From Fredricksoniimonas sp964643325 (GTDB taxonomy: Bacteria; Omnitrophota; Gorgyraeia; Zapsychrales; Fredricksoniimonadaceae): a stretch of 64,000 bases of DNA. A program made the position numbers and the translations under genes. The notes below the pieces were generated by a model that was not told the origin of the DNA, did no database searches, and saw only the letters and a program-made list of their open reading frames with translations. Shown here one piece after another: positions 58,384 through 64,000 of the stretch. Where the stretch lies: contig CAZXSE010000007.1 of assembly GCA_964643325.1 (NCBI GenBank), positions 3,947 through 67,946 of the forward strand, written 5' to 3'. The number at the start of each line of letters is the position of its first letter. The stretch's first letter is position 1.

Positions 58384-61300
58384 CTACCGCGCCCTGGCGC
58401 TACCGACGCCCGAAAAACCAGACAGGTTCATGACCGGCGTGATCTCCATAATGACCGGAAAGAGGCCATTCTCTATATGCACAGGGATCGCGGCATCATC
58501 TGTCCGCAACAAACCAGACTGCGCCTGCCTGCCCTGTACCTGAAGTTCCAAAAGATCAGGATCCAGGTCAATACCCCCAAGGTTGCTTTCCGCCGCATCC
58601 GTTGTAGTTTCAGAGCGCTCCTTAACCTTGAAGATCTGCTTGACCATCACGTTGGTATCAAGCACGGCATCTTCGTAGATCTTGACCCCGTCCCCAAGAC
58701 TTTGCAACTTCACGATATCCAGCATCTTGTTCTTATAATCAGCAAGCGGCGCCAGGGAATTCTCGGAACGATGCCCCCAGTCTGCCTGCGCGATCTTGGT
58801 CACTTTTGTTGAGAACAGGACCTCCTCTACTTTCGCCATGATCGCCGCCTGCAATTGCTTGTCATGATAACTTGGGGACATATACAACCGTTCTGTCCCA
58901 ACAAGAACCTTTCCGTCCTCGAGGCCAAACCAGTTCTCAAACCAGCCGATCTGCCTGCCACCCCTGGCTTCCGTCGTGACCTGCCACCAGAACGATGTGG
59001 CATTGGCCATATATCGCGGCATTTCCCGTGTGTAGACTCCGGGGCCATATTGAGCGACCGCTTTCAGGTCCGATGTCAGGCAGCAATGCGCTCCATCGGC
59101 AAGCCTGAAGAACTCCACCAAATTGAACTTTGAAATGAAATCCACATAGACCACCTGCGGCATCCGTTGCAGGTCGATCTGATCGGCCACGGCCTTCATA
59201 TACTGATGCAGAGCCTTCACGGCACGCATCTGCATGTTCTCAAGGTCCATATAGAGGGAACTTCCGGGGGGCATGCCTGTCCGGTCCAGAAGTTCGGCAA
59301 AGAATATCCGGACAATATGCTCAACACTGATCGTCTCGTCATTGATGATCTTTTGCTCCAGCGGTGTCAGTTTATTGTTCTTCTGACGAGATCTGTAAAG
59401 ATTGATCAGCGGCCTGCTGTTATGCACAAGAACAGCGATATCCATCGCATCAAGATCGGCGATCTCATCCGACACCCTCTGCCCCGGCACGGCCTTGCCA
59501 TGAAGCAGCCGGCGGCTTAGCGGGATATTGCGCAGCATGACATTGATCTTTTGCGCGATCATGACATGGATGTCCCTTTTACGTCCTTGCGCCGGATATA
59601 CCTCGTCGTTCAATGCCAGCAAGGACACCAGGACCTTTGTCAGGTCCTCATGCGCATGAAGCGCATCAACGATCAACGCATGCCGCCGCTTGAATACGCT
59701 CCGGCGGGATGGTTCGTTCGCAAAGCGCTTGTCGATCCCCGACGACAATCTGCCGAGCAGATCATTGATCTTAAGGAATATCACCATGTTCTTGACCAAC
59801 TTGTCAAAAGCATCTTCCGCGGCCCTTGCGCCTTTAAGATCGCCGAGGCTTGCCAGAACATCCACGCGTTGCGGGATAAAATCACCATTAACATCCAGAT
59901 AAGGAGAATCTTTTGGCAAGGGCGGCCTGCCCTGCAAAAGAGCCGCGACGATCTCACCGGCCCGGGCGCGGTCCATGCCGGCATTGACAAAACCTTCAAG
60001 CAATTTATCCGTGACGACATCAATATCCTCGAAATCCATCTTTACCCTGCTATCATGGACCAGCGACCTGAAGCGGTCAAAACTGAGAGGCTCCGTGCCT
60101 TGGTACTGCAGCGGCGACTGATAGAGCATATAATAGACCAGCAACAGCTCCTCATCCTCGTCGATCGCTCTGATCAAAGCCCAATGGTCCCGCCGCGCGA
60201 TCAAAGCCTCGAGCCCCGACCGCCGGGCCTTCAGGCCCTCGATCGTGACATCTTTCTTTATTAAGTTCGTGACTAGGATCTCGGGGGCCACCAGCCCGAA
60301 CTCAAGATAGACCCGCGCCACCCATTCCAGATATTCCGGCACATCACCCTCGCCGACATTAGCATATCCGGGGTCAATGTATCCCACAGCCGCAAGCGCC
60401 CTCATCGCCCGGGCCCTGATCATCGGCGAGAACTTCTTCCCTGTAAAGAACGGCATCAGGCTGCGCTGACTGAAACTTCCGCCAATGGCTTCGATAAACA
60501 GCTCATCCCTGCTGCTGATCCTGACAAACTCCCGGCCTTGCTCCGGACGACGCGCCGCGATACTCTCCATCCTGCCCTCAAGGAAACCCTGGGCATCGCT
60601 CGATCCGTTCACGCTCCAATCCCTGAGGATATCAAGGACCATCCGGAGAGCATCCTCATCCTGCATCCTATCCGCGACTTGCCCGAGGTATTTAACGTCA
60701 TACGGATCGATCCTGCCCGTGATCGCTGCGCGGACCTGAACGATCAGCGCACGGCGAAGATCGATATCATCACCCGTCATATCCTCCTGCTGCCTTCGTT
60801 CGTTCTGCAAGAGCGCATATTGCCCGTCGATATCCGCAAGCGGCAAAAGACCGACCTCTCCTTTCTTCATCGCATCCCCGATGACCCGGGCCGCGGCAGG
60901 GACAACCTCGATCAGATCTTCCTCTTCCGCGCCAACCCTCTCCATGATGATCGCCAGCATAGTTCTGCCATCATGCGCGCGCGCTCCGATCGCGTGACTG
61001 ACAGCCACGATCGCTTCCCTGGCGATATCCGGGTCTTCATGCCCTATCTTGCCGGTCAACGCGGCCATGACATTCCTGCCGATATCGACATCGCGCGCCA
61101 ACGCATTACCCAGCGCCTTTGCCGCGGCCATGCTCACGGCCTCTTTATCATCGTCGAGAGCGAGCCTCAACGCCAGGCACGCCTTGACGCGGACATCCGC
61201 CCGGTGGACCGCCAACACCCCAAGCGCCTCTGCCGCGGCCGCACGGATATGCCGGGAATCCTGATCCAGGATCGCCTTGAACAAGGCATTGACCCCGTCC

Positions 61301-63330
61301 TCGCCGATATCCATACCCTGCGCCAGCGCCTCTTTCAGGACCCGCACCGCCGTGGTACGGCGATAAAGAAAGCCTTCTTCATCAAGGATCGCGATCAATT
61401 CATTCAGCATGCCGCGCCCCTTGTCCTTTGCCTTTGCCAGCTCACGAACAAAACGCCGTATGATATCTTCGTCAACATCGACTGAAAGCGCCTGGACCAT
61501 CACCCAAAGGCTTTTGAGATCACCAGCCCTTCCTTCTTCTGCCACGGCCGCCCCGGTCTTTGCGGGGGCATCATTATCCAGAGCATCCCTTGCAGCCTCA
61601 CGCACCTGCTCATTCCTGTCATCCAGTGCCAGGGTCAAAGCATGACGGACCGTTGCTGTGATCCCGCCTCCCTGCTCAAGAATATGGCCTGCGATCTCGG
61701 CCGCCATGGTACGGACCATCACATCATCATCCTGAAACGCATTGGCAAGGCCCTTGAGCGCCTCTTGACCAACATCATCATCCCTGCCCGCCGTGCGAGC
61801 CCATGCCTGTGCCACCGCCGAACGCACCCCTGTATCTTCAGACTTGAACAATTCCCTGACCTTTTCAAGGACCCCGAATCCACGGACGACCTGGCCGTCA
61901 AGCACACTTTCTTTCATCAATAGCCCAAGGGTATAGACCGCCCGTATGCATGTCAGGGCATCCTGGCTTCTCAGCCTGCCGATGAATAATCGGGTATACT
62001 TGAGGATATCCCGGGTATTCTCCAGGACGCTCACCGGCACCTTGATCAGATCTTCCCGTGTTGCCGTCATGGACGCATCCGACGGAGCTTGTGCAAGATC
62101 TTCCGGCATGACCTGACGGAAAACTCCCCTGACCCAACTCAAATCACCCACCGGCCTGACACGGGAAAATTCAGCCCGATCCGTGATAACCTCCAGAGGC
62201 ACCGTCAGCGTGAGGCCGCCGGAGAAATATTTCCTTGCAACAGACTCCTTTGCGTCAGCGTCATACTCTTCCTGCACATAATTGAAAACACCCTTCTCAA
62301 GCGCGGCCAGATATTGCCCGTAGATCTTTTCCTTGGCGTCCCTGTCATCAGCCTCAACACCTCCGGTCTTTTTCAGATCAGAATACTCGCGGTTCAGGAT
62401 GCTTTGTCGAAGGGTTCTCTTATACCACGCCGCCAGGATCAAAGACGCGTACACCTGACGCAGGACGGCAAAACTCTCGCCTTCATTGACCTCGCGCTCG
62501 ATCGCCGGAATGATCACCTGACGCATGGCATCTTTGATAATGTCATCCTGAGCCCCTTTAGGGGCGAAGGATCTCTGTGTTATTTGAGACGTGTTGTCAT
62601 TAACACCAACTAAAGAATGTTGAGATGCTTCCCCCTCGGGAATCCGTAGGATTCCCGAGCTGGTGTCAGCATGACGAGCGGTCATATCCGCCTCCATCAT
62701 TACCTTCAGATGGCTTTGCAAAACATACGCCATGCCGTCGCCCTGATAAACTACGGCTTTATCCGGAACGATCCACACCTTGTTGAATGTATCCAAAGGA
62801 ATATCCGCCATACCGCCGCTGTTCCCGGTCCGGGCATGCACCTTCTCCCAAAATTCCTTTCCCGGACCTTGCTTCGGATCCATGAGCGACGCCGTAAATT
62901 GTTTGAGGATATAATCCTGACCGAGCAGGTCCCGACCCATTTCCGTCCGGTCAAACCCTTCGGGCATGATCCTGTCTTTCTCATACGGGGATAAATTGAC
63001 CCACAGGTCATTTTCAGGGATAGCAAGCGAGGTCAGAAAATATTTGATGAGCCGCTCGGAGCCCTGTTCCAGCGCGTCCTGCTCCAGCTCGCGATCGCCA
63101 CTATCGAGAATAAAAGCAAAAGAGAGCGGGTCTTTGAGATCGACCTTCATGCCCGTTAAAAGCGCGGGCACATGCGCCGGCGTCGGCGCGATCATGGCTC
63201 CCGGCGCCGGCAGGACAAAAGCCTCCTGGGCATAAAGCGGCCGGGCGGGGATCCCCGTCAGCAAGAGCGCGATCAACGCGCAACATGCGGCTATCCTGCG
63301 GCCCATAGAATTTTTATTAAAGAAATACAT
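58384..63330 (-). CDS. giant exported modular protein C (HEAT-repeat centre)
   Basis: The protein has about 1648 residues with ATG at 63330 (MYFFNKNSMGRRIAACCALIALLLTGIPARPLYAQ; GGGGA upstream). An inner ATG at 63306 is possible. A longer upstream frame would overlap the radical SAM gene. The shared N-domain spans about 45-375 ('WVNLSPYEKDRIMPEGFDRTEMG', 'DIPLDTFNKVWIVPDKAVVYQG', 'RKYFSGG'). The centre has HEAT-like repeats (about 480-830; 'DDRNEQVREAARDALDN', 'DSRHIRAAAAEALGVLA'). At about 1395-1500 a region with 'CCLTSD', 'GWFENWFGLEDGKVLVGTERLY' and 'SPSYHDKQL' resembles a GNAT-like core. The C-cap is 'LGGIDLDPDLLELQV...IENGLFPVIMEITP'. Confidence 0.82.
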   Translation of the reverse strand: MYFFNKNSMGRRIAACCALIALLLTGIPARPLYAQEAFVLPAPGAMIAPTPAHVPALLTGMKVDLKDPLSFAFILDSGDRELEQDALEQGSERLIKYFLTSLAIPENDLWVNLSPYEKDRIMPEGFDRTEMGRDLLGQDYILKQFTASLMDPKQGPGKEFWEKVHARTGNSGGMADIPLDTFNKVWIVPDKAVVYQGDGMAYVLQSHLKVMMEADMTARHADTSSGILRIPEGEASQHSLVGVNDNTSQITQRSFAPKGAQDDIIKDAMRQVIIPAIEREVNEGESFAVLRQVYASLILAAWYKRTLRQSILNREYSDLKKTGGVEADDRDAKEKIYGQYLAALEKGVFNYVQEEYDADAKESVARKYFSGGLTLTVPLEVITDRAEFSRVRPVGDLSWVRGVFRQVMPEDLAQAPSDASMTATREDLIKVPVSVLENTRDILKYTRLFIGRLRSQDALTCIRAVYTLGLLMKESVLDGQVVRGFGVLEKVRELFKSEDTGVRSAVAQAWARTAGRDDDVGQEALKGLANAFQDDDVMVRTMAAEIAGHILEQGGGITATVRHALTLALDDRNEQVREAARDALDNDAPAKTGAAVAEEGRAGDLKSLWVMVQALSVDVDEDIIRRFVRELAKAKDKGRGMLNELIAILDEEGFLYRRTTAVRVLKEALAQGMDIGEDGVNALFKAILDQDSRHIRAAAAEALGVLAVHRADVRVKACLALRLALDDDKEAVSMAAAKALGNALARDVDIGRNVMAALTGKIGHEDPDIAREAIVAVSHAIGARAHDGRTMLAIIMERVGAEEEDLIEVVPAAARVIGDAMKKGEVGLLPLADIDGQYALLQNERRQQEDMTGDDIDLRRALIVQVRAAITGRIDPYDVKYLGQVADRMQDEDALRMVLDILRDWSVNGSSDAQGFLEGRMESIAARRPEQGREFVRISSRDELFIEAIGGSFSQRSLMPFFTGKKFSPMIRARAMRALAAVGYIDPGYANVGEGDVPEYLEWVARVYLEFGLVAPEILVTNLIKKDVTIEGLKARRSGLEALIARRDHWALIRAIDEDEELLLVYYMLYQSPLQYQGTEPLSFDRFRSLVHDSRVKMDFEDIDVVTDKLLEGFVNAGMDRARAGEIVAALLQGRPPLPKDSPYLDVNGDFIPQRVDVLASLGDLKGARAAEDAFDKLVKNMVIFLKINDLLGRLSSGIDKRFANEPSRRSVFKRRHALIVDALHAHEDLTKVLVSLLALNDEVYPAQGRKRDIHVMIAQKINVMLRNIPLSRRLLHGKAVPGQRVSDEIADLDAMDIAVLVHNSRPLINLYRSRQKNNKLTPLEQKIINDETISVEHIVRIFFAELLDRTGMPPGSSLYMDLENMQMRAVKALHQYMKAVADQIDLQRMPQVVYVDFISKFNLVEFFRLADGAHCCLTSDLKAVAQYGPGVYTREMPRYMANATSFWWQVTTEARGGRQIGWFENWFGLEDGKVLVGTERLYMSPSYHDKQLQAAIMAKVEEVLFSTKVTKIAQADWGHRSENSLAPLADYKNKMLDIVKLQSLGDGVKIYEDAVLDTNVMVKQIFKVKERSETTTDAAESNLGGIDLDPDLLELQVQGRQAQSGLLRTDDAAIPVHIENGLFPVIMEITPVMNLSGFSGVGSARAR
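62542..62675. repeat. palindromic REP/MITE-like element inserted in-frame in a coding sequence
   Basis: Ends GTCATCCTGA (62542-62551) and TCAGCATGAC (62666-62675) are inverted repeats with one mismatch. Inside lie GCCCCTTTAGGGGC and a perfect CTCGGGAATCC-GTA-GGATTCCCGAG (62635-62659). It falls in the linker between 'HLKVMMEAD' and 'IIPAIEREV' of protein C, where A and B have linkers about half as long. Confidence 0.7.
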
Positions 63331-63415
63331 CACACGATCCCCGCCCGTATTGACACTTCCCCATTTTAGATTGCCTATTAAGTATAGAATATATTGGTGC
63401 AATAAACCAATCAGC

Positions 63416-64000
63416 CTACAGCCCTCGGAACATCTCGGGACGCAGGCGAACTTTGCCGTCGAGTGCGGTGCGCAAGGCATGAAGCAAGGTGGGTTTGTCT
63501 TTCGGGAAGGCCCCCTCAAGAGGAAGATGATTGGACGCATGGTCCGAGCGGAAGATGGTCTTGTGAAGATCAAGCCCCCCGATGATGTCATGGGCTTCCT
63601 GCAAGAGTTCTTTGGTGGATAATTCCTGAAACTTGCCGCTTTCCACCTCCTCGGCCAGCGGCGTCCCGGGAATGACCATCAACGAAAGAAATGACAGGTA
63701 TCGGGGTTGCATGCGGTTGAGCGCCTCGATCGTTCCGCGGACATGCTCGTGGGAATATTCCTTTCCGCCAAGGCCCAAAAGAACGATCACCGATGACTTG
63801 ATCTGCGCCGCGGACGCCCTCTGGACCGCGGTCACCATTTCATCAACACTGGAAACCTTACCACAATGGTCAAGTGTCGCTTGATCGCCGCTTTCCAGGC
63901 CCATATAGACCAGGGTCAATTTGTTTTGATAAAGCTCGGCAAGCTCGGCATCGCTCTTGCGTGTGATATTACATCCATTCGCGTAACTGGAGACGCGGGC
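63416..64000 (-). CDS. radical SAM protein, C-terminal part (5' end off window)
   Basis: At least 194 residues are open to the right edge: 'ARVSSYANGCNITRKSDAELAELYQNKL', then 'TLVYMGLESGDQATLDHCGK', 'SSVIVLLGLGGKEYSHEHVRGTIEALNRMQPRYLSFLSLMVIPGTPL' and a helical end. This is the C-terminal two thirds of an Elp3/HemN-like radical SAM barrel (B12-independent oxidoreductase type annotated as radical SAM protein). The CxxxCxxC motif would lie beyond the window. The start is not visible. It lies 85 bp upstream of giant protein C. Confidence 0.85.
   Translation of the reverse strand, partial: ARVSSYANGCNITRKSDAELAELYQNKLTLVYMGLESGDQATLDHCGKVSSVDEMVTAVQRASAAQIKSSVIVLLGLGGKEYSHEHVRGTIEALNRMQPRYLSFLSLMVIPGTPLAEEVESGKFQELSTKELLQEAHDIIGGLDLHKTIFRSDHASNHLPLEGAFPKDKPTLLHALRTALDGKVRLRPEMFRGL

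Noticed and set aside
48864..63330. Polymorphic toxin/immunity interpretation of the giant proteins
   Set aside because: No small immunity-like gene follows any of the three; each ends at a terminator or palindrome, and the C-terminus is conserved instead of variable.
63331..63591. Longer N-terminus for giant protein C
   Set aside because: The 87 extra residues overlap the radical SAM gene and precede a normal signal peptide, so export would be lost.
1..64000. CRISPR array, rRNA operon, IS element with transposase or prophage
   Set aside because: I saw no regularly spaced repeats, rRNA-like conserved segments, transposase/integrase genes or phage structural genes. The ORF6N genes alone do not make a prophage.

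Overview
The window is a bacterial chromosome segment from a draft or metagenome assembly; a 100-base run of N at 56192-56291 interrupts etfA. The cell has a Gram-negative envelope (outer-membrane beta-barrels, a DUF748/AsmA-like protein, signal peptides, lipoboxes). The chemistry looks anaerobic or microaerophilic: hybrid cluster protein, rubrerythrin, GTP-type PEP carboxykinase, ferredoxin and several radical SAM enzymes. The paralogous giant secreted proteins and the general gene mix recall Candidatus Omnitrophota or a related PVC-side lineage. That placement is inference from memory, not from a search.

Layout. 1-4 kb: an envelope protein cut by the window edge, a small EF-hand secreted protein, a YifB/ComM ATPase and two ORF6N proteins that share an exact 139-bp segment. 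4-7 kb: a carbamoyltransferase-SxtJ-DUF5989 cluster with CBS and PilZ proteins. 7-10 kb: an Rrf2-ferredoxin-hcp operon for nitrosative or redox stress, with a promoter that appears leaderless. 10-13 kb: response regulator, divergent HisI, outer-membrane barrel, metal or arsenic-type permease with a 50-residue Cys-rich partner, and tRNA-Arg(CCG). 13-21 kb: two ABC-F ATPases, a 23S-type methyltransferase, a Rho lacking its N-terminal RNA-binding domain, a cold-shock protein and a YgiQ radical SAM protein.

21-29 kb holds a surface-fibre-like locus. Three small pilin-like secreted proteins, a tandem beta-domain protein, a periplasmic chaperone-like protein and a 1016-residue outer-membrane protein (secretin-type N domain, barrel, SdrD-like B domains) lie in one direction. 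A cyclic-di-GMP-I riboswitch controls a tiny secreted protein on the opposite strand at the far end. 29-43 kb is mostly housekeeping: a sodium/solute symporter with its small accessory protein, an RlmL-like methyltransferase, a permease, rubrerythrin, and a long co-directional run DUF1846-carB-purF-pckG preceded by a possible attenuator. 43-49 kb: a LexA/CI-like repressor, response regulator, slipin, an unusual zinc-ribbon SDR protein, a MazG-like pyrophosphohydrolase and PPK2.

48.8-63.3 kb is the most unusual part. Three very large exported proteins (943, 1165 and about 1648 residues) share an N-terminal domain of about 330-370 residues ending at an RKYFSGG motif and a C-terminal cap of about 60 residues. 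They carry unrelated centres. An etfA-etfB-acyl-CoA dehydrogenase operon sits between the second and third. One centre is markedly AT-rich, one protein contains an in-frame palindromic element, and two share an upstream sequence motif. Together they look like a module-swapping surface or periplasmic protein system of unknown function.
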